This document shows, one piece after another, positions 32,111 to 42,610 of a stretch of 64,000 nt of DNA. Source of the DNA: Channa striata (lineage: Eukaryota > Chordata > Actinopteri > Anabantiformes > Channidae); the NCBI GenBank assembly GCA_033026295.1, contig CM065174.1, forward strand, positions 25,347,498 to 25,411,497. The letters are read 5' to 3'. The notes below the pieces were generated by a model. It was not told where the DNA came from. It did no database searches and saw only the letters and a list, made by a program, of their open reading frames with translations. A program made the position numbers and the translations under genes. Within the stretch, counting starts at the first letter, position 1; every line of letters begins with the position of its first letter.

Positions 32111-32929
32111 AGTAAGATGCATTGTAAGCGCTTTTAGTACTGGAACTTGCTATTAACAGCTTTTGTTAAATACATAAGGTAACATGCTTGTTGGGCAGAT
32201 GTTTTAATACACTACTTCACTGGGTTTGTACCATTTACTGTGTGTGAGACAGAGAATGATTAAAGAGTGTTAAAACTGGGTGATATCACACCCATCCATG
32301 AAATCAGATATGCAAAGATAAGCCCACCTTTAATTAGCTGCAGGAGACCTGTGCTAAAGCTGAGCTAGTTCCCTGCAATTTACTGTTACTATGTTAGTTC
32401 AGGATCCGTCCTTTCTCAAACATCCACAACATCTCAGTTGTTTAGCAGCAGGTTCTTCTTCTTTACATGCAGGATAGAATCTGTTTGGCAGATCTAAGAA
32501 GCAATAATGCCAGCTCTTTAGACCAAACTCTTCTACCGAAGCCCATTACCCACAGACGAACTGTGTTGAATATGTCGTAACAGAGTACACAAGACCTCAT
32601 TAGTAATTTACATTCTGAACGTGGTCTGTAGCTAGAGCATGCCAGAGCAGCAGACTTGAAAACTGAATAATTTTCAGAGGCATCAGGTTATCTCTTATGT
32701 CATAGATTTCAACTGCAAAATCATGCTTTTTAAAATAAATGTGAAACCACAGAAATATATGAGTAATAAGGTAATACAGTTAAGGCCAAAATTGGACCCA
32801 TTTATGAAATTAAAGAAAATTGTTTTCAAATTGTTTTTAAAAGACAAAGTCTCAAAGGTTTTATACACTGAATGGAAACAAGAAAAAACAAAAATGACGT
32901 GGCCACATTTTCGCTGTCCGAAAATTAGA
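32111..32929. other. Intronic DNA, no feature recognised
   Basis: AT-rich sequence. The minus-strand frame at 32695-33030 has no recognised motif. Confidence 0.4.
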
Positions 32930-33730
32930 TGAGGTTTTATTGTCATATACACAATAAAAGAGAGACATAGAATAAACATAGCAGTTACACCGTACAGTGA
33001 AATTCTTATTTGCAATCCCTCTTTCCACATTAATAAATAAAATAAAATAATTGGATAAAAATAAATCTACAGTAAAAAAGAAAAGTATTTTAACAGCTAG
33101 GTGTATCAACATTGTTCAGTACACCAGTGGCTGCAGATGAAAGTGCCTAGTTCTTATGTATATTTTAGCCTTTTGTGTGTATGTGATTGCAGAAATTGCA
33201 GTAATATGGTATAACCATGAATAGAGGCATGTATCACGGTTTTTGCAGCATGGGAGCAATTAAAACTGACAGTTGTCAATGGCAGTGCAAATGTTTAAAG
33301 ACTGTTGTGGGTGGGGGATGGGGGGTTACTGAGAAAGGGAACTCTTCACAAGCCTAATGGTCTGTGGATAAACTGTGTTAGTCGGTGTTGTTCTAACAGA
33401 GGACATGAGGTTAGCTGGTGTCAGAGAGGAAGATGCCCAGGATAGAGTGAAGTGGAAAAGGATGATTCGCTGTGGCGACCCCTAATGGGAAAAGCCGAAA
33501 GAGTAGTAGTAGTCGGTGTTGTTCTTGATGTCGGCCTTCTATATCTTCCTCCAAGTGTGAAGAGGCTGTGCTTTGAGTGTGTGGAGTCTCTGATGATGTT
33601 GTGTGCTCCACCATAGTCTGGTATGGGACCTGCTCTGCGTAGGAAAGAAAGGCTCTTCAGTGTGAGATTAAAACTGTATAGCACATCCCAGGAGCAGCCT
33701 TCCTGTCACTGACATCAACCACAGGTGGAG
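32930..33730 (-). mobile_element. LINE 3' end (Rex1-like), antisense, with nested RTE tail
   Basis: Minus strand from 33730 gives RRAGPIPDYGGAHNIIRDST, HSKHSLFTLGGRYRRPTSRT (the GGRYR end of Rex1-like RTs). Further on, at 33010-32935, come the reversed tail signatures AATTTCACTGTACGG and ATGACAATAAAACCTC. A 5'-truncated RTE tail is inserted at 33395-33509. The clade call rests on resemblance. Confidence 0.5.
33395..33509 (+). mobile_element. 5'-truncated RTE LINE tail with 16-bp duplication
   Basis: Last about 115 bp of the RTE family (ACAGAGGACATGAGGTTAGC ... GGCGACCCCTAATGGGAAAA ... GAGTAGTAGTAG). It is bordered by TAGTCGGTGTTGTTCT at 33379-33394 and the same 16 bases at 33510-33525. Confidence 0.88.
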
Positions 33731-33733
33731 ATG

Positions 33734-34085
33734 TGCATGTGTCCCCGGCTTTGGAGCTGTGTGTCTTCCAGTGCACAGCTACTGGTCCTACCAACCTGAC
33801 CAGTGTTTTGTTGTTTCTTTTGTTGCTCTTTTCTTGTCTCTCTCCACTTTCCTTTCACCCCAACTGGTCAAGGCAAATGGCCGCCCACCCTGAGCCTGGT
33901 TCTACTGGAGGTTTCTTCCGTTAAATTTAGTTTTTCCTCTCCCCGTTGCCTATAGGTTGCTCAGCAGAGATTATTTTGGTTTTCTCTACATATCTTTATA
34001 GTCTTGATTTTAATATGCAGAGTGCCTTGAGATGACATTGTTGAGAATTGGCGCTATATAAATAAAGGTAGAATTTAATAGAATT
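33734..34085 (+). mobile_element. L2-type LINE 3'-UTR fragment
   Basis: GTGTCCCCGGCTTTGGAGCT, CCCCAACTGGTCAAGGCAAA, TGGAGGTTTCTTCCGTTAAA and TTGGCGCTATATAAATAAAG in canonical order. It ends about 95 bp before myo18a exon 9. Confidence 0.85.
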
Positions 34086-34180
34086 ATATTTATTGTATGT
34101 CTGTTTCTATTCCATGTTCATACTTTAATTTCTTTATCATCCAGTACTCCATGTCCTAACTCTAAACAACTGTCTTGAAG

Positions 34181-34288
34181 GACAAAGACCTGGAGATGTG
34201 TGCAGTCAACTTGAAACTGGACCAGCTGGAGGCTGAGCTTCAGGATCTCAACTCCCAGGAATCCAAAGATGACACATCCCTAGCCAAG
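34181..34288 (+). CDS. myo18a: myo18a exon 9: coiled coil
   Basis: 36 codons (residues 335-370), phase 0. Acceptor CTGTCTTGAAG has a poor pyrimidine tract; donor AAG|gtcttt. Encodes DKDLEMCAVNLKLDQLEAEL then QDLNSQESKDDTSLAK. The LEAELQDLNSQESKD segment is characteristic of the family and joins QQLE of exon 8 to VKKQLRD of exon 10 in frame. The exact acceptor is the least certain of the set because the pyrimidine tract is weak. Confidence 0.9.
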
Positions 34289-34722
34289 GTCTTTTTTTTT
34301 TAACTTCTCTTACACACACACAGACACACACACACAGAGTAGAGGGAAAAATCACTTTTGGATATTTTTAGCTTTTATTTATTTATTATTGAATTGAATC
34401 CTGGTCAATTTTTATTTGGCTTTTATTGGCAAAAAAAAAGTCTTGCATGTCAAAGTGAAAACAGATGTTGGAAAATAACTAAGCAATTGAAAAAAAAGCT
34501 GGCTGCAGCTTACCCTGTTAAATCCAATAGAAGCAGTAAGTAGGTAAGAAAAACTTTCTTTCACCTTTGTTTTACAGTGCTATCAGCAATTCTGATAAAA
34601 TATTTCTGTTAGTGCTCCTTCAGAATTAAAGCATTCTATTTTCAAAACAGTGAGTGGGCTGTTACTATGAATCAGTAACAGGAAAAGTAATCTATTTTTC
34701 AAAAGCAGTAGTAGAAAAGAGA
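34289..34722. other. Start of myo18a intron 9
   Basis: Short (CA)n near 34312-34336 and AT-rich sequence; nothing else recognised. Confidence 0.45.
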
Positions 34723-34854
34723 TGAAGGGCAGGTTTGGTGTAAAGGAAAGGAATCCAGAAGGACAGATGGTGGTGGACTTTGCTAAGATGATGGAAATGG
34801 CTGTAGACAACACTTACTTCCAGAAGAGAGAGGAACACCGAGTGACATTCAAGA

Positions 34855-35373
34855 GTGGAGGAAGGAGTACACAGGTGGACTACATTCTATGTAGACGAGG
34901 TCAATTTGAGAGAAGTAAGTGACTGCAAAGTGGTGGTAGGAGAGAGTGTAGCCAGACAGCACCGCACAGTGGTGTGTAAGATGACTCTTTTGGTCAGGAA
35001 GAAGAAGAGAGGGAAGACAGAAAAGAAGACCAAGTGGTGGAAGCTAAAGAATGAAGAAACTTGCAAGGAATTCAGGCAGAAGTTGAGACAGGCTCTGGGA
35101 GGTCAGGAAGAGCTTCCAGATGACTGGGAAACTACAGCAGAGGTAATCAGGGAAACAGGTAGGAAGGTTCTTGGTGTGTCATCTGGAAAGAGGAAAGAAG
35201 ATAAAGACACTTGGTGGTGGAATGAGGAAGTACAGGAATGCATCCAGAGGAAGAGGTTGGCTAAAAGGAAGTGGGATGTTGAAAGCATTGAGGAAAGTAG
35301 TACAGGAGTACAAGGAAGTGCAGTGCAGAGTGAAGAGGGAGGTGGCAAAGGCCAAACGGAAAGCTTACAATGA
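34855..35373 (+). pseudogene. RTE copy 2: endonuclease end and linker
   Basis: Reading frame with RQHRTVVCKMTLLVRKKKRG, QALGGQEELPDDWETTAEVI and RETGRKVLGVSSGKRKEDKD, the linker of the RTE protein. Its first residues come from a shifted frame; the true frame is shared with 34722-34922. Confidence 0.75.
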
Positions 35374-35594
35374 GTTGTATGACAGGTTAGACATGAAGGA
35401 AGGAGAGAAGGACTTGTACAGGATAGCCAGACAGAGAGATGGGGATGGGAAAGATGTGCAACAGATAAGGGTGATTAAAGACAGAGATGGAAAGGTGCTA
35501 ACAAGCCAGGAGAGTGTGCAGTGAAGATGGAAGGAGTATTTTGAGGAGCTGATGAATGAGGAAAATGACAGGGAAAGAAGGGAGTAAGATGTAG

Positions 35595-36053
35595 ATGTTG
35601 TGGGGTGACACGCAGAACTGCAGCAACTACAGAGGAATAAACCTGATGAGCCACACAATGAAGCTGTGGGAAAGAGTAGTGGAAGCCAGGCTTAGGAAGG
35701 AGGTGGAGATTTGTGAGCAGCAGTATGGTTTCATGCCCCATAAGAGCACCACTGATGCCATTTTTGCTTTGAGATTGTTGATGGAAAAGTACAGAGATGG
35801 TCAGAAGGAGCTGCATTGTGTCTTTGTGGATTCAGAGAAGGCGTATGACAGGGTGCAGAGGGAGGAGCTGTGGTACTGTATGAGATTGCCAGGAGTGGCA
35901 GAGAAGTACGTCAGAGTAGTCCAGGACATGTATGAGAGGAGCATGACGGTGGTGAGATGTGCCGTAGGTCAGACAGAGGAGTTCAAGGTGGAGGTGGGAC
36001 TACACCAAGGGTCCCTTCTTGTTTGCTATGCTGATGGACAGGTTGACAGATGA
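35595..36053 (+). pseudogene. RTE copy 2: RT palm fragment
   Basis: Reads NCSNYRGINLMSHTMKLWER, QQYGFMPHKSTTDAIFALRL, ELHCVFVDSEKAYDRVQREE (catalytic Asp present), then VGLHQGSLL where a short deletion shifts the frame. The intact NCSNYRGINL shows what the first copy lost at its frameshift. Confidence 0.8.
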
Positions 36054-36770
36054 GGTTAGACAAAAATCTCCCTGGACAATGATGTTTCCAGATGAAATCG
36101 TGATTTGCAGTGAGAGTAGAGAGCAGGTGGAGGAACAGCTGGAGAGGTGGAGGTTTGCTCTGAGGTAAAGAAGGTGCAGGAGTTTAAGTACTTGGGTTAA
36201 ACAGTTCAGTGTGATGAGGAGTGTGGAAAAGAGGTGAAGAGGCGAGTGCAGGTGGGTTGGACTGGTGGGAGGAAATTGTCAGGAGTGTTGTGTGACAGAA
36301 GAGTCTAAGCAAGACTCAAAGGAAAGGTGTACAGGACAGTGGTGAGACCAGCTCTGCTCTATGGGTTAGAGACAGTAGCAGTGAGAAAGAGACAAGAGGC
36401 AGAGATGGAAGCAGCAGAGATGAAGATGTTGAGGTTCTCCTTAGGAGTGACAAGGTTGGACAGAATTAGGAACGAGCTCATCAGAGATACAGCGCACGTT
36501 GCCTGCATTAGCAACAAAGTCAGAGAGGCCAGACTGAGATGGTTTGGACATGCGCAGAGGAGGGATAGTGAATATATTGGTAGAAGGATGTTGGAGATGG
36601 AGCTGCCAGGCAAGAGGGCAAGAGGATGACCAAGGAGGAGGACCAAGGAGGATGTGCTAACAGAGGACATGAGGTTGGCTGGTGTCAGAGTGGAAAATGC
36701 CCAGGATAGAGTGAGGTGGAAAAGGATGATTTGCTTTGGCAACCCCTTGCCGAAAGATAAGTAGTAGTAT

Positions 36771-37157
36771 TAGTGTGGAATATCATATCATAAATGAAGT
36801 GCTTTGAGTACATTTTGTCATGTTTTTTTGTTTAATTGTTATTCCAGAGTAGGTTATAACGTCCAAATATGAAATGATTTTATATTTATTATATCCATCA
36901 TAGTAAATTTCTATTTTGTTGGGCCTTTTAAGTGGGTAGCCAAAGGCAGTTGCCTACATTGCCTAATGGTAGAGTCTATCTTTGGGTTAGGGAAAGGTTT
37001 GGGTTAATCATTAATTTGCAGTGGTTAGGTTAATGTGCTATGGAATGTAGTATGACAATGAAGAACAGGAATACAAGCCTGTGTGTATACCATATGTGTG
37101 TGTGTCCATATATATTTATACACTGTGATGTTATTTGTAATGTGTTATTTTATTCAG
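36771..37157. other. End of myo18a intron 9
   Basis: AT-rich; no feature recognised. Confidence 0.4.
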
Positions 37158-37250
37158 GTGAAAAAGCAGCTTCGTGATATGGAGGCCAAGGTAAAGGACC
37201 AGGAAGAAGAGTTGGATGAGCAGGCTGGCACCATTCAGATGTTAGAACAG
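37158..37250 (+). CDS. myo18a: myo18a exon 10: coiled coil
   Basis: 31 codons (residues 371-401), phase 0. Acceptor TTTTATTCAG, donor CAG|gtacat. Encodes [20 protein letters not shown] then [11 protein letters not shown], near identical to the family in every vertebrate sequence I know. It is separated from exon 11 by the shortest intron (262 bp). Confidence 0.95.
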
Positions 37251-37406
37251 GTACATACCATAGGCTGTACATAAAGATGATACAGACAAAGTGCTTGAAT
37301 AAAGCTAATTAATCTAGAGGCCGACATAGACTTTTAAGTTTTCAATCTTCACCATGAATATTTTTTGTTTTGTGTTTAACTTCAGCAGCAGATGGGGATA
37401 AAGCAT

Positions 37407-37480
37407 TGTAACTGTAATCGAACTTTATTTGTTAACCCCTTTAAAACCACCAGATTGAACAAAGTGCTGTACAGGTTAAA
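37407..37480 (-). repeat. LINE 3'-tail remnant
   Basis: TCGAACTTTATTTGTTAACC ... AACAAAGTGCTGTACAGG is the reverse of a degraded LINE tail. Only the terminal piece remains, 30 bp before exon 11. Confidence 0.4.
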
Positions 37481-37512
37481 ACATTATGTATGACGTTTTT
37501 TTTGTCTTTCAG

Positions 37513-37623
37513 GCCAAGCTGCGTCTGGAGATGGAGATGGAGCGCTTGCGTCAAACCCATTCCAAGGACATTGAGAGCAAAGATGATGAGGTGGAGGAAA
37601 TCAGACAGTCCTGCAGCAAGAAG
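37513..37623 (+). CDS. myo18a: myo18a exon 11: coiled coil
   Basis: 37 codons (residues 402-438), phase 0. Acceptor TTTTGTCTTTCAG, donor AAG|gtaaat. Encodes [20 protein letters not shown] then [17 protein letters not shown]. Regular a/d hydrophobic spacing continues. Confidence 0.95.
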
Positions 37624-37719
37624 GTAAATAGGTTTACAAAGCACACATTTGAGAAACTGAAGAGATTTGATTAGTGAAAATCATTTGTGGTAATTATTTG
37701 TATCAAAGCATTTTATAAT

Positions 37720-38560
37720 CTACAGCCCCAACTCCAAAGTTGGGACGATGTATAAAATGTCAATAAAAACAGAATGCAATGATTTGCAAATCTCATCAAC
37801 CCATATTTTAGTCAAAGTATAACAAAAACAACATATCAGATGTTGACATTTCAGTATTTCATGGAAAATATTAGCTCATTTTGTGTTTGATGGCAGCAAC
37901 AAATCTTATAGATATTGGAACGGGGCAACAAAAGGCTTGGAAATGAATTGCTGGCAAATGGAAAAACAAATGGAGGACTGGGTATAAAAAGCGCATTTCA
38001 AAGAGGCAGAACCTCTGGAATATAAACACGGACAGGGGTTCATCAATCTGCAACAAACTGCATTTAAAAACAAACACAAAAATGTTTCTCAAGTTAAAAG
38101 TGCAAAGACTTTGAAGATCCCACTATCTACAGTAGACAGTATGATCAATAAATTCAGAGAATCGAGAGGAACACTTTCAGAGATGACTGTCTGTGAACAC
38201 AGTTTACCATTAAAGTTAAAGCCATATGTGAGCAAGATCCAGAAACACTGCAATGTTCTCTGAACCAAAGCTCCTTTAAAATGGTATAAAATGGAAAATT
38301 GTTCTATGGTTAGATGAATCAAAATTTGAAATTTGTTTTTGGAAACCATGGACCCAGTATCCTGCCCCAGGGTTGTCTGCTTTTTATCAGCGGACAACAC
38401 TGGGGCAACATTCTTTTCCTACAACCCACCAACTGGTCTCTTTACTTCCCAGATATTTACAGAAAGTTGTTAAAAGAAGAAGGGATGCTACAAAAAAAGG
38501 AAGGGTATAAGAAGGGTTTGAAAGGGCATATTTTGGTCCAAGCTTCCTTACAGTAGTACT
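37720..38560 (+). mobile_element. Tc1/mariner-like transposon relic with transposase traces
   Basis: Left end TACAGCCCCAACTCCAAAGT then TTGGGACGATGTATAAAATG is the end of a common fish element. Transposase traces follow in order: CAAAGACTTTGAAGATCCCA and CAGTATGATCAATAAATTCA (HTH region), GGTATAAAATGGAAAATTGT then TTAGATGAATCAAAATTTGA (the WSDESKFE region) and TTTTGGAAACCATGG. A jump then leads to CAACATTCTTTTCCTACAAC and ACTGGTCTCTTTACTTCCCA, the transposase C-terminus. Large deletions; no intact ORF. The right TIR was not located. Confidence 0.75.
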
Positions 38561-39536
38561 GGAGGCCAAAGTGAAGCCATCTAAAGCACATAAATCAATA
38601 GACTGCATATTCTTCGGATTTAAAGTCTCAAATACAATGACCAGTTTTTTGTGAATGTAGAAGTATGAAATTATAGGACACCCAGGCTTTTATACTCTAC
38701 CAAGTATACCTGAAGTTTGACTAATTGATAAGTATCTTCTGGTTTCTTTGACAAACATAGCTATTTATAAAAAAAAAAGCCTAATGGCTAAGCAGGAGTT
38801 TTCCCATTTTGCCATGTCCTTTCTAACTTTCATGATGCCTGCTATAAGAATTGTACCATGAAGTCAAATGTCATACATAGTGAGGCTGCAGAATTGTCAA
38901 CAAGATAATCAACTTGTACAGGAATAAAGTTAAGGTGGCTACTCTCTATTGTATTGACACAACATTTTTTTAACTGTTGTATGGTCCATTATTGTAAATT
39001 CAAATGTTATTAAAATGATCAGACAGAACATTCATTATAATAATAATTCTCAGAATTTGGGGGAAATACTGTAGTATTTTAAGTTTTTGATGTGTATGTC
39101 ACTATATGGGGCGGCTATGAGTCAGATGACTTTCTTGTTTCTGAATTTACTGCATCGCTGTATAAAACAACAGAGGCACCAGTGTCTATAGAGCCTGTGC
39201 GTAGGAGCCTCAGGTCAGCTGGTTTTAATGGCCACTAACCAAGAATAGACCCTACTAAGGTTGGCAAATTGTAGGAATGCAGTGCACAAACATTAGCTTG
39301 ATTTTCCTGTATTCATGGTCCCCAGACAATGAAGGAATCCTACTGATAACTAATGATCTCATGATTGTCGCTCTAGCACTGCCAACAACTTATTCATTTC
39401 ATCCATCTACTATATGGATTTGCACTAAAATAATTATTGTACAAATTGTGAATAATGTATATTGTTTTTTAGACATATGATTAAAAAGTGTAACCAGATG
39501 GAATGACAAATTGTCTTAACCCCCCTTTCTTTGTAG
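38561..39536. other. Rest of myo18a intron 11
   Basis: AT-rich; no feature recognised. Confidence 0.4.
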
Positions 39537-39641
39537 CTTAGGCAAATGGAAGTTCAACTTGAAGAAGAGTACAATGAAAAGCAGAAGGTGCTTAAAGAGA
39601 AGAGAGAACTGGAATCAAAGCTTCTGTCAGCACAGGACAAG
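39537..39641 (+). CDS. myo18a: myo18a exon 12: coiled coil
   Basis: 35 codons (residues 439-473), phase 0. Acceptor CCCCTTTCTTTGTAG, donor AAG|gtaacc. Encodes [20 protein letters not shown] then [15 protein letters not shown]. It has no start codon of its own and is recognised by the MEVQLEEEY signature and phase. Confidence 0.94.
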
Positions 39642-40329
39642 GTAACCACATTTCCAATAGTTTGATGGATCTCCAGAGATACTTTTTTCCTAGAGTAGAA
39701 TGTTAACTGAACTCATTACATTACATGTGTAGTGTAATTTCCTATTAGGATAAAACCTTAAGTCCTTCAGACTAAAAGGTCGAACTAAAACGATTTGTAA
39801 ATTAATTGATTGATCATTTAGTTTACATGAATGCCTTAATATAGGTAGATAATGGCTAATCCTCCTGGTCATCATAGCTAATTTCCTAAAATTAACAGGT
39901 TTACTCTCACTAAACCAGTCAACTATCAGTCAGTCAATATTTCTAAACGTATTGAACATTTGAATGTTTTTTTGATAACTGTCGGCAGTGAAAAATAATA
40001 CTCTAACATGACTTTAATTCTGTAACTCTGCTCACAGTTTCTTTATAACTAGTTTCTTTAGAACTAAATAATGTCTATATTAATAATGTAATCAAATAAA
40101 ATGTATTTTATTTGATAATTGAAGTAGTATGCATTAATTTGTCGAAAGAAACAGAAATTAATCGTTTTTCAAGTCTTCAGTTATCAATAAGATTATTTCA
40201 ATCCTATATGGTATAACATTGTAGGATTTTGCAATGAATTTGGCAAATACTTGTTAAATACATTAAGTTTTTGGCTGATTTCAGATATATCATGTTAGTC
40301 ATCAGACCTTAATTGTACTTGTTTTCCAG
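39642..40329. other. myo18a intron 12, no feature recognised
   Basis: 688 bp AT-rich sequence with ordinary splice sites. Confidence 0.5.
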
Positions 40330-40476
40330 GTGAGAGATAGTGACATGGAGACTGAGAAGCGTTTGAAGAAGGACCTGAAGAGAACCAAGGCTCTGTTGGC
40401 TGATGCCCAGATCATGTTGGACCACATTAAGAACAACGCACCTAGCAAGAGGGAAATTGCTCAGCTCAAGAACCAG
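40330..40476 (+). CDS. myo18a: myo18a exon 13: coiled coil
   Basis: 49 codons (residues 474-522), phase 0. Acceptor TACTTGTTTTCCAG, donor CAG|gtacac. Encodes [49 protein letters not shown]. The [15 protein letters not shown] stretch, with its proline break in the coil, is a family hallmark. Confidence 0.95.
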
Positions 40477-41124
40477 GTACACATATGGAAACTGCACTTT
40501 ATATACAACACTATACTTGTTACAGACAGATACAATATGTATATTGTAGTGTTATTTTATCGAGCAGCAGGAAAAAAATATATATGTGATAGTGATTGAT
40601 GATCTCAAAGGTGTGATTTATATAAAAAAAGTTATTTTCTCTTCTCAGGTTGGCTCATTTAAAGGTTTTGGGAACCTTTGGTTGGTTATAACCACTGGGC
40701 TTGAAAGCCTGAAGTTGGAAACAACTGTTCTTTAATCATAAATTGTCTTTAATTCATGGCTCCTTTGTTTATGGTGATAAGGAAAAATGAAACCCTTAAG
40801 ACTGCCAAGAGATTTTCTTTTTCTTTCCTATTTACTTACTTTCTGTCTTACCTACTTATATTTTTTGATGCCAAGGCAGTTTATGCTTTCGGTGCAGTGT
40901 CTCCCTTCCCTGTAACAGTATTGCTTCCAAAGGGGACCTCCCAATTTGACAGCTAGATGTAGAGCTACAGACTGGAGAACCATTGTTGCATCCAGTAGTA
41001 TAGATTGGGACCAGAATCAGAGTGTCTGCAGATAAAATGTACTGCCAAAAAATGACACTTGGTGTTGGATATTATGGGGCTACTACATAAATACTGAACT
41101 GACTCATTTCTATGTCTGTTCCAG
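40477..41124. other. myo18a intron 13, no feature recognised
   Basis: 648 bp. The frame at 40756-40956 has no known motif. Confidence 0.5.
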
Positions 41125-41238
41125 CTGGAGGAGTCTGAGTTTACCTGTGCTACTGCAGTTAAAGCTCGTAAATCCATGGAGGTGGAGATTGAAGACCTGC
41201 ATGTTCAGATGGAAGACATCTCCAAAACAAAACAGGCG
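41125..41238 (+). CDS. myo18a: myo18a exon 14: coiled coil
   Basis: 38 codons (residues 523-560), phase 0. Acceptor TATGTCTGTTCCAG, donor GCG|gtcagt. Encodes [20 protein letters not shown] then [18 protein letters not shown]. It joins LKNQ|LEESEF and KQA|LEEQL in frame. Confidence 0.95.
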
Positions 41239-42330
41239 GTCAGTTCAGTGGGATCCTACTGGATTAGAATTGTTGTGCAAACATCACTGTAAAGGTGTAA
41301 AGGTGGAGCTGATCATGAATTGTGAGCTAAAGTATAGATTGTTTTAAGACGGAAAAGTAAGCTGTCAAATAATAGCATCTGTATTTATACTTTTTAAATA
41401 AAAAACTTGAGAGTCCATGATTAAATTAGGGTTCATGCTGTAAAGCTGTAAAAAATTTTACAACAATGAGCCAAAAACATTAATGATCTGTAACTATATA
41501 CTCTAATTAAACTCAGACTCTCTTTCTGCTGTACTTGACTGGGATAATGAGAGAGAGTGAATGAAAAGAGAAAGTGAGCACACTTTGGGTTTATAAATGT
41601 GAAAGATGCTGCAAAAATGGAGAAAGACAGAAGCAAAAAGTGTGATTAAATAAACCTGTATCTTTACTAGCACAAAAGTTGCATGTTCATATCAGTGCTA
41701 GTAAGCGAGATAAGAATGTGGGGGCAGGTGAGAGTAATGCTACAAAAATATTCTGCCCACCGGTGGTTGTGTATTACTCTCAGCCATACACAGTGATAAA
41801 CAGTGAAGACTTATGTATGGATGAATTTGTTTAAGATAAGACATTTCTTTGTTGTTGTTTTTTTTTGTGTTATCCCACACGACACAAATGAAGCACACAA
41901 AAAAAATCTGTGCGTACAGATAGAGGGACTGTTGATGATTAATTAATATTGATATTTTTTTAATTTTAGTGAATGTCATTAGACTGCTGGCAGGTGATCT
42001 CTGATCCAGTACTATACAAATCTGAGAGCTTATCATGTTTATAACCTTGAGAACAGACCTCTTAATCCATGCATAAACAATGGGGCCCAGTTAGCTACAG
42101 TGTTCTGTCTGAGAAAGACTCGCTGAGCCAGTTTTCAGTGAACAAGGCAGCTGAATGTGAAAAGTTTCTGACCTGAATAGCACTTCTTTTGTTTTTTATT
42201 TACTGAGAGAAAGGAGAATGTGTAGGACTGGTGTTCTAAATCTTTGCTGTCCTGATTTCATTGGAGCACCAGCGTTCTTCCCCTGCTTGTGTCTGCTTTA
42301 AGCTAATGATCTATCGTTCGTGAGTGATTC
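41239..42330. other. First half of myo18a intron 14
   Basis: AT-rich; no feature recognised. Confidence 0.4.
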
Positions 42331-42610
42331 GTTAGATGTGAACTAATCTTCCATACGACCGTCCTCGGGTCCTCGTTCTTTTGTCACGTGACAGCCAGGC
42401 CGCTCCGTGGCGAACAGGAAGTACTACAGTTCTTTCACGAGTTGTTCATCCGGATCTTTACGGATCTTTCTTTTGTTCATTTGTCACGTGACAGCAAGGC
42501 TGCTCCGTGGTGAGCAGCAAGTACTACAGTTCTATCACGAGTCGTCCATCCGGATCATTACGGTTCTTTACGGACCGTTGTTTCGTTCATTTGTCACGTG
42601 ACAGCCACCA
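42330..42610. repeat. Direct-repeat block with three GTCACGTGAC palindromes
   Basis: Two-and-a-half copies of a roughly 100-110-bp unit (TTGTCACGTGACAGC, GCCGCTCCGTGG, AAGTACTACAGTTCT, CACGAGT.GT.CATCCGGATC). The 10-bp palindrome GTCACGTGAC occurs at 42383-42392, 42483-42492 and 42593-42602. It matches the E-box class bound by bHLH-ZIP factors (USF, MITF/TFE). The surrounding GATTCGTT/GATCCG style suggests a non-autonomous hAT-like DNA element as source; that is inference. Confidence 0.6.

Larger units (their letters stand above)
34723..36770 (+). mobile_element. Second RTE LINE copy, 5'-truncated and damaged
   Basis: Starts inside the endonuclease (GGCAGGTTTGGTGTAAAGGA, equivalent to about 23189 in the first copy) and ends in TTGGCAACCCCTTGCCGAAA. 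Against the first copy there is a deletion of roughly 220 bp at about 35605 (removing the start of RT), a stop at 35521, a short deletion at about 36011, another near 36163, and the active site changed from FADD to FPDE (36085-36096). It is clearly older or faster decaying than the 22.4-kb copy. No duplication was found at its ends. Confidence 0.9.

Noticed and set aside
32695..33112. Minus-strand ORFs of 111 and 83 aa, hydrophobic
   Set aside because: AT-rich sequence giving Phe/Ile/Leu-rich chance frames, partly over a LINE tail.
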